Assembly (NCBI GenBank): GCA_028280165.1
Contig: JANQMI010000021.1
Span: 1 to 54,924, forward strand
From: Oceanicaulis sp.
GTDB taxonomy: Bacteria; Pseudomonadota; Alphaproteobacteria; Caulobacterales; Maricaulaceae
Reading direction: 5' to 3'
Length of the DNA stretch: 54,924 bases
Shown here in pieces: positions 33,192 through 41,809 of this stretch. Both the position numbers and the translations under genes were made by a program. The notes under the pieces are model-generated. The model was given only the letters and a program-made list of their open reading frames with translations. It searched no databases and was not told the DNA's origin. Position 1 is the first letter of the stretch. Each line of letters opens with the position of its first letter.

Positions 33192-34412
33192 TCAACTGCT
33201 CTCCCCGTGCAGCGCAACATCCAGCCCTGTGACTTCGTCGTCTTCATCGACTCGCAGCTTGATCACCCGATTCAAAACCCAGGCGATGGCAAACGTAGCG
33301 ACCGCGCACCAGGCCGCAGCAGCCAATGCACCCCAGGTTTGGGTCCACACCAGCATCACATTGCCTTCAACCGCTCCACCGGTGCCGCCAATGGCCTGGG
33401 CGGCGAACACGCCGGTCAGGACCGCGCCGACAAACCCGCCAATGCCGTGCAATCCAAAGGCATCCAGGCTGTCATCGAATTTCAGCGCAGCTTTCAGACC
33501 TGTGACGGCGTAATAGCAGGCCACCGACGCCAGCGCGCCAATAATGAAAGCTGCATAAGGTTCAACAAAGCCAGCCGCCGGCGTGATGCCTACAAGGCCC
33601 GCCACAGCGCCAGACGCCGCACCCAGGACGCTGGGTTTACCTCGGGTGATCCACTCTAGGAGCGCCCAAACAAGGGCCGCTGTCGCCGCCGCAATCTGGG
33701 TGACAAGCGCGGCATGGGCCGCCAGCGCATTGGCCGCCAGGGCTGACCCACCATTAAAGCCAAACCAGCCCACCCAGAGCAGACCCGCACCGATCACCGT
33801 CAGGACCAGGTTATGGGGCGGGTGGCCCTCCTTGGGGAAGCCCCGGCGCGGGCCTAGCACGAGCGCCAGCACCAGACCTGCGACGCCAGAATTGATGTGC
33901 ACAACCGCTCCACCGGCGAAGTCGAGCACGCCGGCGTCGTATAAAAAACCCTCACCCCAGACCCAGTGGGCGATCGGGGCGTAGACGACAAGCAGCCAGA
34001 TCGGAATGAAAATCATCCAGGCTTTGAAGCTCATGCGTTCAGCCACCGCGCCGGCGATAATGGCGACCGTTATGATCGCAAATGTCATCTGAAACAGGAT
34101 GAAGACCGCTTCAGGCAGACCGGCTGCTTCGCTCTCGGTCGACAACCCGGCTAGAAACAAGCGGTCAAATCCGCCGAAGAGATTGGTTCCGCCTCCTCCA
34201 AAGGCGAAGGAGTAGCCTGCGACCGTCCACACCACTGTGACAACGCCGGCGGCACCCAGGGCTGTCATCAGCATCGCCAGCACATTCTGCCGACGCACCA
34301 TGCCACCATAGAAGAGCGCCAAGCCAGGCAAGGTCATCATCAGGACGAGCGCGCACGCGGTTAAAATCCACGCGACATCGCCGCCGGCAAAAACTGGGGC
34401 TGGTGTGTCCAT
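33192..34412 (-). CDS. amt: Ammonium transporter (Amt family)
   Basis: A 406-residue membrane protein with about 11 helices. It carries the Amt signatures: FYGGMVRRQNVL, the central DFAGGAVVHINSGVAG with the first pore His, and DAFGLHGIGGFVGAVLTG with the second twin His. It lets ammonium/ammonia cross the inner membrane for assimilation. AGGA lies seven bases before the ATG. No glnK/glnB gene is beside it, which is unusual since amt is often paired with glnK. I found no clear sigma-54 box (GG-N10-GC) in the upstream 200 bases. It has its own terminator. It probably supplies nitrogen under limitation. Confidence 0.94.
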   Translation of the reverse strand: MDTPAPVFAGGDVAWILTACALVLMMTLPGLALFYGGMVRRQNVLAMLMTALGAAGVVTVVWTVAGYSFAFGGGGTNLFGGFDRLFLAGLSTESEAAGLPEAVFILFQMTFAIITVAIIAGAVAERMSFKAWMIFIPIWLLVVYAPIAHWVWGEGFLYDAGVLDFAGGAVVHINSGVAGLVLALVLGPRRGFPKEGHPPHNLVLTVIGAGLLWVGWFGFNGGSALAANALAAHAALVTQIAAATAALVWALLEWITRGKPSVLGAASGAVAGLVGITPAAGFVEPYAAFIIGALASVACYYAVTGLKAALKFDDSLDAFGLHGIGGFVGAVLTGVFAAQAIGGTGGAVEGNVMLVWTQTWGALAAAAWCAVATFAIAWVLNRVIKLRVDEDDEVTGLDVALHGESS

Positions 34413-34646
34413 CTTGAAGTCCTTTGGTTCGCAGTTTTTAGCGCGAGTGGGAGCCCGGGAGCCTTCAAGCGGTTGGCCGGGGAGTCAGGGCCAAGACCTC
34501 ATTTTGCACTGCAGCACCCGCACGGTGCCGCACCATGAGGCAGGATTGCACGCAAATCGGGCAGACTTCCCACAATGGGCTCAAGGCATACATTTCTACT
34601 GACAGGGGATTTTTTGACAGCTAACTCTGGCTTTAGGAGACTCACC
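34413..34646. promoter_or_regulatory. Divergent control region between amt and radC
   Basis: A 234-base gap that must hold both promoters. A short inverted repeat with GGTGC-type arms lies near 34522-34545. The right end carries the radC ribosome binding site (GGAGA). No sigma-54 site for amt could be identified with confidence. Confidence 0.35.
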
Positions 34647-35339
34647 ATGGCAAACCCTGCACAGCCGAAACCTCACTATCACGGCCACCGTGATCGCCTC
34701 CGGGCCCGGTTTGCCGAAAGGGGCGGTGTCGCTCTGGCTGACTATGAATTGCTGGAGCTGGCCTTATTCCGCTCCATTCCACGCCGGGATGTGAAACCGA
34801 TTGCCAAAGCCTTGCTCGATGAATTTGGCGATCTGAGTCGCGTATGCGGCGCTCGGGTAGAGCAGCTTACGGCGGTCACAGGGATATCGGAGAAGACCGC
34901 CCTGGACATCAAGCTGGTCCAAACTCTGGCAGAACGGATCACTCGGGAGCAAGTGACGGGGCGGACCATTATCTCGTCCTGGTCAGCGTTGCTGGATTAT
35001 CTGCGCGTCTCGCTCCAGCACAGCCCCACAGAAGAATTCCGCGTCCTCTTCCTAGACAAGAAAAACCGCTTGATCCGCGATGAATTGAAGGCCATGGGCA
35101 CCGTCGACCATGCGCCGGTCTATCCGCGGGAAATTGTGAAAAAGGCCATCGCGCTCGACGCCAGTGCGCTCATTCTGGTGCACAATCACCCCAGTGGGGA
35201 CCCAACACCCAGCCAAGCCGATATTGATATGACACGGCGGATCACAGACGCAGCCCAGCCTTTCGACATTGTCGTGCACGACCACATCGTGGTGGGGCGG
35301 GAGCAAACCGCAAGCTTTAAGGCGTTGGGATTGCTTTAG
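34647..35339 (+). CDS. radC: RadC family JAB/MPN-domain protein
   Basis: A 230-residue RadC protein. An N-terminal helix-hairpin-helix-like region (about 30-100) precedes the JAB domain. The JAMM metalloprotease motif HxHx7Sx2D is intact: H179, H181, S189, D192 within HNHPSGDPTPSQAD. RadC was once linked to DNA repair, but the role in most bacteria is not settled. GGAGA lies six bases before the ATG. The last four bases overlap the end of the convergent VOC gene. Confidence 0.94.
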   Translation: MANPAQPKPHYHGHRDRLRARFAERGGVALADYELLELALFRSIPRRDVKPIAKALLDEFGDLSRVCGARVEQLTAVTGISEKTALDIKLVQTLAERITREQVTGRTIISSWSALLDYLRVSLQHSPTEEFRVLFLDKKNRLIRDELKAMGTVDHAPVYPREIVKKAIALDASALILVHNHPSGDPTPSQADIDMTRRITDAAQPFDIVVHDHIVVGREQTASFKALGLL

Positions 35340-35728
35340 CTTGGCGGCGGAGCCAGCGGCTGCCAGAGCTCAATCTTGATCCCGTTGGGATCCATGATCC
35401 AAGCGAATTTGCCATAGTCATAGGTCTCCGGCTCACCTACCAAGGGGACCTGCTTCTCGGCCAGACGCGTCATCATGGCGTCCAGATCATCGACCATCAG
35501 GTTGATCATGAAGCTTTTTTCGGACGGGCCGAAATATTCCACATCCTTCTCGAAATGACCGAAAATTGTGCGCCCGCCCTCACCGAACGCGCTGGCGGAA
35601 CCTGAGTGCAGAAAGTCGTACCCACCATATTGGTTAGGCTCCATGCCCAGCACATCTTTATACCAATCCACGGAGGCTTTCGCGTCTTCACACTTGATGA
35701 ACACGCCACCGACACCTAACACCGCCAT
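35336..35728 (-). CDS. VOC-superfamily (glyoxalase/bleomycin-resistance-like) protein
   Basis: A 130-residue protein with the paired beta-alpha-beta-beta-beta folds of the VOC family: VGGVFIKCEDAKASVDWYKDVLGM in the first half and FMINLMVDDLDAMMTRLAEKQVPLVG ... FAWIMDPNGIKIELWQP in the second. The C-terminal Glu in IELWQP is the usual metal ligand. Family members include glyoxalases, dioxygenases and drug-binding proteins; no substrate is suggested by the context. GGAG lies about nine bases before the ATG at 35728. Confidence 0.88.
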   Translation of the reverse strand: MAVLGVGGVFIKCEDAKASVDWYKDVLGMEPNQYGGYDFLHSGSASAFGEGGRTIFGHFEKDVEYFGPSEKSFMINLMVDDLDAMMTRLAEKQVPLVGEPETYDYGKFAWIMDPNGIKIELWQPLAPPPS

Positions 35729-35776
35729 CTCGTCTTCTCCGCCCAAAAGTTTTCCACAATTTTCTCAGGGTTACCT

Positions 35777-37021
35777 ATGAGCACCGCGCCGTCCAATTAT
35801 TTCACTCATCTTGAATGCTCCATGACGGGTGCGGTTTTGCCCAATGACCGTGCGCATAATCTGTCTCCGGAGGGCTGGCCTCTGCTCGCCCGCTATGATC
35901 TGGACAGCTTGAAGCACCAAGTGGACCGTTACGAAATCGCCGCGCGCGACAGTGTTTGCTATCCCGGTTTCTGGAAGTGGCGCGAGCTGCTGCCGGTCAA
36001 AGACGCCACGCACGTCACGACGCTGGGCGAAGTGGACACTCCGCTTGTGGACACGCGTAACACAGCCGCGAAGATCGGTCTGACGGGGCCACTTCTGGTC
36101 AAAGATGAAGGGCGCTTGCCAACCGGAAGCTTTAAGGCGCGCGGCCTGGGCATGGCGGTCTCCATGGCCCGGAGCTTTGGCATCACCCGCATGGCCATGC
36201 CCACGAATGGCAATGCAGGCGCGGCCCTGTCGGCGTATGGCGCGGCGGCTGGCATTGAGACCTATGCCTTTTGTCCCGAAGACACCCCGGACGTGAATGT
36301 GCGCGAGATTTCTGCCCAGGGCGGCAAGGTGTTTCGCGTCAATGGCCTGATCCATCAGTGCGGCGCGATTGTCGGTGCGCTGAAAGACGAGATGGGCTGG
36401 TTTGATGTTTCGACGCTGAAAGAGCCCTATCGAATCGAAGGCAAGAAAACGATGGGTATCGAGCTGGCCTTTCAGCTCGGTTGGACGCTTCCAGAGGCCA
36501 TCTTCTACCCCACGGGCGGTGGAACAGGCCTGATCGGCATGTGGAAAGCCTTTGATGAAATGGAAAAACTCGGCTGGATCGGCTCGGAGCGCCCGAAGAT
36601 GTTCGCGGTCCAAGCCGAAGGCTGCGCCCCCATCGTCAAGGCTTTTGAGGCCGGAGAGGAGCACGCCGAGGAATGTGTGGACGCCCACACCTTCGCAGCG
36701 GGAATTCGCGTTCCTAAAGCGATCGGAGACTTCCTGATCCTGCGGGCGGTGCGCGAAAGCGGCGGTTCGGCCCTGGCGGTCGACGATGCCAGGATTGAAA
36801 AGGCGCGGACGCTATGCGCCTACGAAGATGGACTTCTATTGTGTCCAGAAGGTGCTGCGACTTTGGCTGCCGCTGAGCAGGCTGTGAGCGATGGCCTGAT
36901 CGCGAAGGATGCCCGTGTGATGCTGTTCAACTGTGGCACGGGCCTGAAATATCCACTGCCTGACACGTCAAAATGGATCGACCGCAATCAAAAATTGACT
37001 GCAGACTTACTGAAATTTTGA
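35777..37021 (+). CDS. thrC: Threonine synthase (PLP-dependent)
   Basis: A 414-residue fold-type II PLP enzyme. The Schiff-base Lys is K120 in PTGSFKARG, the substrate/PLP motif is MPTNGNAGAA, and the PLP-phosphate loop is PTGGGTGLIGMW. The N-terminus has a Cys-containing segment (HLECSMTGAVLP) seen in threonine synthases of the plant-like class, which convert O-phosphohomoserine to threonine. A related dehydratase or other PLP lyase cannot be wholly excluded. Length is typical. No thrA/thrB is adjacent. Confidence 0.88.
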   Translation: MSTAPSNYFTHLECSMTGAVLPNDRAHNLSPEGWPLLARYDLDSLKHQVDRYEIAARDSVCYPGFWKWRELLPVKDATHVTTLGEVDTPLVDTRNTAAKIGLTGPLLVKDEGRLPTGSFKARGLGMAVSMARSFGITRMAMPTNGNAGAALSAYGAAAGIETYAFCPEDTPDVNVREISAQGGKVFRVNGLIHQCGAIVGALKDEMGWFDVSTLKEPYRIEGKKTMGIELAFQLGWTLPEAIFYPTGGGTGLIGMWKAFDEMEKLGWIGSERPKMFAVQAEGCAPIVKAFEAGEEHAEECVDAHTFAAGIRVPKAIGDFLILRAVRESGGSALAVDDARIEKARTLCAYEDGLLLCPEGAATLAAAEQAVSDGLIAKDARVMLFNCGTGLKYPLPDTSKWIDRNQKLTADLLKF

Positions 37022-37106
37022 ACAATCCACTGCGCGATGGGTCTACATCAGCGCCATCAAGGGTTAGATACGAGATTAATCCTGACGACGTCTGAGATTC
37101 GCTGCT

Positions 37107-38402
37107 ATGGCCGAGACAAACGCCCCTGAAACTTCGCCGCGGGTTGGAGCGACGGCTTGGTCGGCCTTGGGTGTCTTGGTCATTGTCTACCTGGTCAATT
37201 TCATGGACCGGCAGCTCTTCGCCGTTCTTCAGGAGTCTATCCGCGCCGATCTGGATCTGAGCGACAGCCAGCTGGCGCTTCTGGGCGGGACCATGTTTGC
37301 GTTGTTTTACGCCACGCTGGGCGTGCCAATCGCCTGGCTGGGCGATCGCACCGACCGCGTGCGCTTGATTGCCATCAGCTGTGCGGTCTGGAGCGTCTTT
37401 ACTGCGCTCTCAGGCGCGGCGAACAGCTTCCTACAAATGGCGCTCGCCCGCATTGGTGTTGCAACGGGTGAAGCCGGCGGCGTAGCACCCTCCTATTCGG
37501 TCATTTCAGACTATTTCCCGGCCACGCAGCGTGGCTTGGCCATGGGAATTTTCACGATTGGCGCGCCTTTAGGACTTATGGCCGGCACCATTCTGGGTGG
37601 GGCCGTCGCGGGGGCCGTGGGCTGGCGCTGGGCCTTTGTCCTGATCGGTCTACCGGGCCTACTCCTGGCCGTGGCGCTCATCCTGATCGTCAAAGAGCCC
37701 AAACGCGGCGCGATGGATGGCCCCGAGGACGCCGCTGCTCCAGCCCCAAAGCCCTTGCAGGCCCTCAAGACGGTTTATGAAAAGCCGAGCCTTCTGCTTT
37801 TGTCTCTGGCGTCAGCGGCGACATCATTTGCCGGCTATGGCCTCTATCAGTGGGTGCCATCCTTCCTGCAACGCTCCCAAGGCTTCAGTGAAACCCAGGT
37901 TGGCGTCCTCCTCGGTCCGCTTTTCCTGTTGGGGATATTTGGGGCTATTGGAGGCGGCTGGATTGCGGACCGCCTCGGACGGAATGACAAAGCAGCTTAC
38001 GCCTTCGTCCCTGCCGCAAGCGTGGCGCTGTGTGCGCCCTTTTTTCTCACCGCTGTCTTGGTCACCGATGGCGGACTGAGCTTAGCGTTCATCGCCATTC
38101 CGATCCTGCTCGGTTATGCCTGGGTCGGTCCGACTTTGGCCGCCGCTCAAACGCTGACGCAGCCGACCATGCGCGCGACGATCGCGGCCGTCATCGCCTT
38201 TTTCAACAATCTGATCGGCATCGGCCTGGGACCGCTCTTTATCGGGGTCCTGTCCGACTTCCTTGCCCCAAGCCTGGGCGAAGGTGAAGCCTTGCGGATC
38301 GCACTGGCGATGGGCGTGGGCATGTTTGGGGTCGCTTCAGCCTTGTTTGTGGCGGCGGGAATCGTCCTGAAACGCGATCTGAAGCGCATGGGCAAGGCTT
38401 GA
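37107..38402 (+). CDS. MFS transporter, spinster-like
   Basis: A 431-residue membrane protein with 12 predicted helices. VNFMDRQLFAVLQESIRADLDLSDSQLALLGGTMFALFYATLGVPIAWLGDR is the N-terminal signature of the MFS group related to spinster/Spns proteins, and GEAGGVAPSYSVISDYFP is the group's motif between helices 4 and 5. Substrates in bacteria are mostly unknown (organic anions, sphingolipid-like or sugar compounds). It lies between thrC and purB on the same strand, with gaps of 85 and 72 bases. Confidence 0.88.
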   Translation: MAETNAPETSPRVGATAWSALGVLVIVYLVNFMDRQLFAVLQESIRADLDLSDSQLALLGGTMFALFYATLGVPIAWLGDRTDRVRLIAISCAVWSVFTALSGAANSFLQMALARIGVATGEAGGVAPSYSVISDYFPATQRGLAMGIFTIGAPLGLMAGTILGGAVAGAVGWRWAFVLIGLPGLLLAVALILIVKEPKRGAMDGPEDAAAPAPKPLQALKTVYEKPSLLLLSLASAATSFAGYGLYQWVPSFLQRSQGFSETQVGVLLGPLFLLGIFGAIGGGWIADRLGRNDKAAYAFVPAASVALCAPFFLTAVLVTDGGLSLAFIAIPILLGYAWVGPTLAAAQTLTQPTMRATIAAVIAFFNNLIGIGLGPLFIGVLSDFLAPSLGEGEALRIALAMGVGMFGVASALFVAAGIVLKRDLKRMGKA

Positions 38403-38474
38403 CAGGCCCAGCCGACGGGCGCACTCCGCAGCCCATGCAAATCTGCCCCACCTCCACTGGCTAAAGGCTGAGCG

Positions 38475-39779
38475 ATGATCCCGCGCTACACCCGTCCTGA
38501 AATGGCTGACATCTGGTCCCAGCAGACCAAATACCGCATCTGGTTTGAGATCGAAGCCCATGCCACCGATAGGCTGGCCGAATTGGGTGTGGTTCCAACC
38601 GAGGCCGCCAAGGCCGTCTGGAAAGCCAAGGACATGACCTTCGACGTCGATCGCATCGACGAGATCGAGCGCGAGGTGAAACACGACGTTATTGCCTTCC
38701 TGACCCACCTGGCTGAGCTGGTGGGAGACGACGCGCGCTTTGTCCACCAGGGCCTGACCAGCTCCGATGTGCTGGACACCTGCCTGGCGGTCCAGATGAC
38801 CCGCAGCGCGGACCTGCTGCTTGCGGGTGTCGACCGGGTCATGGCCGCGTTGAAGAAACGGGCCTTCGAACATAAGACGACGACCTGTATTGGCCGCTCC
38901 CACGGCATCCACGCCGAACCCACCACAATGGGTCTGAAATTCGCGCGTTTCTTTGCTGAATTCGCCCGCAATCGCGAGCGCCTTGTCCAGGCACGCGCCG
39001 AGATCGCCACCTGTGCCATTTCAGGCGCCGTGGGTACATTCGCCAATGTCGACCCAAGCGTTGAAGCCCATGTGGCTGAGCAGCTGGGCCTCGCGGTTGA
39101 ACCGGTCTCCACCCAAGTGATTCCGCGCGACCGCCATGCAGCCTTTTTTGCGACCTTGGGCTTGATCGCCTCTGCGATAGAAAATCTGGCGGTGGAAGTG
39201 CGCCACCTGCAGCGCTCTGAAGTACGCGAGGCGCAGGAATACTTTTCCAAGGGCCAGAAGGGCTCCTCGGCAATGCCGCACAAGCGCAACCCGATCCTGA
39301 CGGAGAATCTCACCGGTCTTGCCCGCCTGGTCCGTTCGGCGGTCACACCAGCGATGGAAAATGTCGCGCTTTGGCATGAACGCGACATCTCCCACTCCTC
39401 AGTGGAACGCGGCATCGGCCCGGATGCCTGTGTGCACTTGGACTTCGCCCTGCACCGCACGGCCTCCATGGTCGAAGGCCTAATCGTGCATGCGGACCGT
39501 TGCCGGGAGAATTTGGACACCTATGGCGGCATTCATAACTCCCAGCGCGTCTTGCTCGCTCTGACCCAAGCCGGGGCGAGCCGGGAAGACGGCTATCGCC
39601 TTGTCCAGCGCAATGGCATGAAGACCTGGGATGAAGGCGGGCTCCTGGTGGAGCATCTGAAAGCTGACGATGATGTCCGTGGCTTCCTGTCCGATGCGCA
39701 GATCGAAGCCTGCTTTGATGAGGGCTATCATCTCAAGCATGTCGATACGATCTTTGCCCGGGTGTTCAGCGAGGCTTAG
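38475..39779 (+). CDS. purB: Adenylosuccinate lyase
   Basis: A 434-residue enzyme of the fumarase/aspartase superfamily. The catalytic signature GSSAMPHKRNP is complete, as are the TSSDVLDT and GRSHGIHAEPTT active-site segments. It acts twice in purine synthesis: SAICAR to AICAR and adenylosuccinate to AMP. It is upstream of the purC-purS-purQ-purL block on the same strand, interrupted by two opposite-strand genes. Its last four bases overlap the end of the convergent DCC gene. Confidence 0.96.
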   Translation: MIPRYTRPEMADIWSQQTKYRIWFEIEAHATDRLAELGVVPTEAAKAVWKAKDMTFDVDRIDEIEREVKHDVIAFLTHLAELVGDDARFVHQGLTSSDVLDTCLAVQMTRSADLLLAGVDRVMAALKKRAFEHKTTTCIGRSHGIHAEPTTMGLKFARFFAEFARNRERLVQARAEIATCAISGAVGTFANVDPSVEAHVAEQLGLAVEPVSTQVIPRDRHAAFFATLGLIASAIENLAVEVRHLQRSEVREAQEYFSKGQKGSSAMPHKRNPILTENLTGLARLVRSAVTPAMENVALWHERDISHSSVERGIGPDACVHLDFALHRTASMVEGLIVHADRCRENLDTYGGIHNSQRVLLALTQAGASREDGYRLVQRNGMKTWDEGGLLVEHLKADDDVRGFLSDAQIEACFDEGYHLKHVDTIFARVFSEA

Positions 39780-40156
39780 TCCAGTAGTTTGGCGCGCAGC
39801 GTGTCGTCTGGAACAGCGCACAAATCCCCACGTCCGAACCAGGCGATGCGGTTGCTGGCGACAACTCTGTAGAGCGGCTCGCGGATGAAACGCGGCAGGA
39901 TGCGTCCGATCTGGGTGATCGGGCCGTAAGGCATAGACAGGTGTGAGCCTGCGCGAATGATCGCATCTGAACCGGTTAGCGCCTTATCGCCATCGATCAG
40001 CAACCAGCTCCAGGGATCGCCCGGATCAAAACCATGGCGGTGCAGCAACGCCGCGCCCGTCTTCGACTGCACCGTTGTGATGCGGAAAACATCGTGTGTG
40101 TCATGGCGCGCGATTGTGCGTGCGCCCCAGCTGCACAGGGCGCATTCACCGTCCAT
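39776..40156 (-). CDS. DCC-family thiol-disulfide oxidoreductase-like protein (DUF393)
   Basis: A protein of at least 126 residues with the DCC motif DGECALC. The C-terminal YRVVASNRIAWFGRGDLC completes the family pattern. Function is unknown; a redox role is suggested by the CxxC-like site. The first ATG (40156) begins directly at the motif (MDGECALC), too late for the family and without a ribosome binding site. The frame upstream, back to 40210, encodes QIILV and preceding residues that look like the true N-terminus, but its only start codon is CTG at 40210-40208, next to the TAG of the upstream gene. Thus it starts at CTG, is made by readthrough, or has lost its start. Confidence 0.8.
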   Translation of the reverse strand: MDGECALCSWGARTIARHDTHDVFRITTVQSKTGAALLHRHGFDPGDPWSWLLIDGDKALTGSDAIIRAGSHLSMPYGPITQIGRILPRFIREPLYRVVASNRIAWFGRGDLCAVPDDTLRAKLLD

Positions 40157-40213
40157 AACAAGGATGATTTGGCCCTGCGCCTGGGCGAGCGCGGGAAGGT
40201 TGTCGCGCAGGGC

Positions 40214-40537
40214 CTAAGCCTCGTTGCGGACCTGCTCGCGGGCGTCCTCGAGCAGCTGTTCCATGCGATGGCGGATCTGATGGTCTGACTGTTCCACACC
40301 GCGCGCATCGAAGTCGCCGCGCACCTTGCGAAAGACGTCTTCGTGGCCGACTTCTTCAAAGTCGGCTTTGACCACTTCCTTGGCGTAGGCTTCCGCCTCG
40401 TCGCCCGTCATGCCCATCAGCCCAGCGGCCCAAAGGCCCAAAAGCTTGTTGCGGCGCGCTGTCGCCTTGAATTCGATCTCCTGATCATGGGCGTAGCGGC
40501 CTTCAAAGGCATTTTCGCGATCGTCAAACCCGGACAT
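40214..40537 (-). CDS. DUF1476 protein, F1-ATPase inhibitor zeta-like
   Basis: A 107-residue helical protein matching the alphaproteobacterial zeta subunit family (DUF1476): FDDRENAFEGRYAHDQEIEFKATARRNKLLGLWAA at the N-terminus and YAKEVVKADFEEVGHEDVFRKVRGDFDARG in the middle. In Paracoccus, zeta binds F1 and blocks ATP hydrolysis; the inhibitory part is the N-terminus. GGGG lies about five bases before the ATG. The TAG stop is directly followed, in the same frame, by the DCC coding sequence. It is divergent from purC, sharing a 196-base gap. Confidence 0.92.
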   Translation of the reverse strand: MSGFDDRENAFEGRYAHDQEIEFKATARRNKLLGLWAAGLMGMTGDEAEAYAKEVVKADFEEVGHEDVFRKVRGDFDARGVEQSDHQIRHRMEQLLEDAREQVRNEA

Positions 40538-40664
40538 GTCATCCCCGTTGCTGGAAGTGAGCCTACTCCTCTCAAGTAGCTAAACCCGCGCGCGCGTTCA
40601 ATGGATAACAGCCGCGCAGTGCGCCAGTTGCGACCAATCGACGAGACGGAGTAATGTGCGCGCC

Positions 40665-40695
40665 GCGGCCCGGCTCTCGGGCCGCTGCGTCTTTT
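40665..40695 (+). terminator. Terminator- or attenuator-like hairpin in the purC leader
   Basis: A perfect eight-base-pair stem (GCGGCCCG, 40665-40672, with CGGGCCGC, 40678-40685) and five-base loop, followed a few bases later by TTTT (40692-40695). It lies 38 bases before purC with no plus-strand gene between it and purB, so it may stop read-through or act as a leader attenuator. The T-tract is short. Confidence 0.45.
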
Positions 40696-40733
40696 GACCG
40701 TCGCTGATGCGCCCCCATCTCGATTGAAGACCG

Positions 40734-41495
40734 ATGTCCCGCCGTAAAAAGCTCTACGAAGGCAAAGCCAAGATTCTCTATGAGGGCCCGGAGCCCGGCA
40801 CCGTGGTCGCCTATTTCAAGGACGACGCAACGGCCTTTAATGCGCAGAAGAAGGCCGTGCTTGAAGGCAAAGGCGTCCTGAATAATCGCATCAGCGAATA
40901 CATCATGGGCCACCTTAATCGCATCGGGGTGCCGACCCACTTCATCAAGCGGCTGAATATGCGCGAGCAGCTGCTGCGCGAAGTTGAGATCATTCCGCTG
41001 GAAGTGGTGGTGCGCAATGTCGCCGCCGGCTCCATCGCCCAGCGCCTCGGCCTGACCGAAGGTGAGCCCCTGCCCCGCTCAATCGTGGAGTTCTACTACA
41101 AGAATGACGAGCTTCAGGACCCTCTGGTCGCCGAAGAACACATCACCGCGTTTAATTGGGCCTCGACCCAGGACATCGACGAAATGCTCGCCATGGCCCT
41201 GCGAGTGAATGACTTTGTCGGTGGGCTGTTCGCCGCGGCCGGTATTCGCCTGGTCGACTTCAAACTGGAGTTTGGCCGGGTCTACGACCAGAACGACCTG
41301 ATGCGGGTCATCCTGGCCGATGAGATCAGCCCTGACAGCTGCCGGCTGTGGGACATGGACACGAACGAAAAAATGGATAAAGACCGCTTCCGGCGGGACC
41401 TCGGCGATGTAACCGAGGCCTATGCAGAAGTGGCCAGACGGCTTGGGATCATAAAAGAATCCACCGTCGTCAGTATTGATGAGGCAAGTCCATGA
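40734..41495 (+). CDS. purC: Phosphoribosylaminoimidazole-succinocarboxamide synthase
   Basis: A 253-residue SAICAR synthase, ATP-dependent ligation of aspartate to CAIR in purine synthesis. It shows the [11 protein letters not shown]-terminus, [11 protein letters not shown] (about 87-97) and [10 protein letters not shown] (about 175-184), the standard nucleotide- and substrate-binding motifs. Its stop overlaps the purS start (ATGA). It is the first gene of the purC-purS-purQ-purL block. No strong ribosome binding site precedes the ATG. Confidence 0.97.
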   Translation: MSRRKKLYEGKAKILYEGPEPGTVVAYFKDDATAFNAQKKAVLEGKGVLNNRISEYIMGHLNRIGVPTHFIKRLNMREQLLREVEIIPLEVVVRNVAAGSIAQRLGLTEGEPLPRSIVEFYYKNDELQDPLVAEEHITAFNWASTQDIDEMLAMALRVNDFVGGLFAAAGIRLVDFKLEFGRVYDQNDLMRVILADEISPDSCRLWDMDTNEKMDKDRFRRDLGDVTEAYAEVARRLGIIKESTVVSIDEASP

Positions 41496-41734
41496 AAGCG
41501 CGCGTCCATGTTTATCTGAAACCCGGCGTCCTGGACCCTCAGGGACAGGCGGTCGCGACCTCGCTCAATCATCTGGGTTTTGAAGAAGTCACGGCGGCAC
41601 GCCAGGGCAAATTCATTGAAATCGACCTGGACACCGCCGATGCCGAAGAAGCTGAAAAGCGGGTCGCGGAGATGTGTGACAAGCTCTTGGCCAACCCGGT
41701 GATCGAAAACTACGACATTGAGCTGAGCGCTTAA
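41492..41734 (+). CDS. purS: Phosphoribosylformylglycinamidine synthase subunit PurS
   Basis: An 80-residue protein with the PurS pattern [19 protein letters not shown] and a C-terminal [14 protein letters not shown]. PurS bridges PurQ (glutaminase) and PurL (synthase) in the FGAM synthase complex of most bacteria outside the gammaproteobacteria. Its ATG overlaps the purC stop. The module that follows is a toxin-antitoxin pair, then purQ and purL. Confidence 0.96.
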   Translation: MKARVHVYLKPGVLDPQGQAVATSLNHLGFEEVTAARQGKFIEIDLDTADAEEAEKRVAEMCDKLLANPVIENYDIELSA

Positions 41735-41762
41735 CTCGCCAAGCCCTGGAGTCTTGGCGCAC

Positions 41763-41792
41763 ATGGCAATTTATGGCAATATTTGCCATAAA
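41763..41792. promoter_or_regulatory. Operator-like repeat of the parDE module
   Basis: A perfect inverted repeat, TTTATGGCAA (41770-41779) and TTGCCATAAA (41783-41792) with a three-base centre, plus an extra half-site ATGGCAAT at 41763-41770. It lies 17 bases before the antitoxin ATG. ParD-type antitoxins bind such repeats to repress their own promoter. Confidence 0.75.
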
Positions 41793-41809
41793 TGCTGAAG
41801 GAGTACGCC

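Noticed and set aside
34413-34646. Sigma-54 promoter for amt
   Set aside because: Expected from nitrogen control in other bacteria, but no GG-N10-GC pair with a good consensus could be found on the minus strand.
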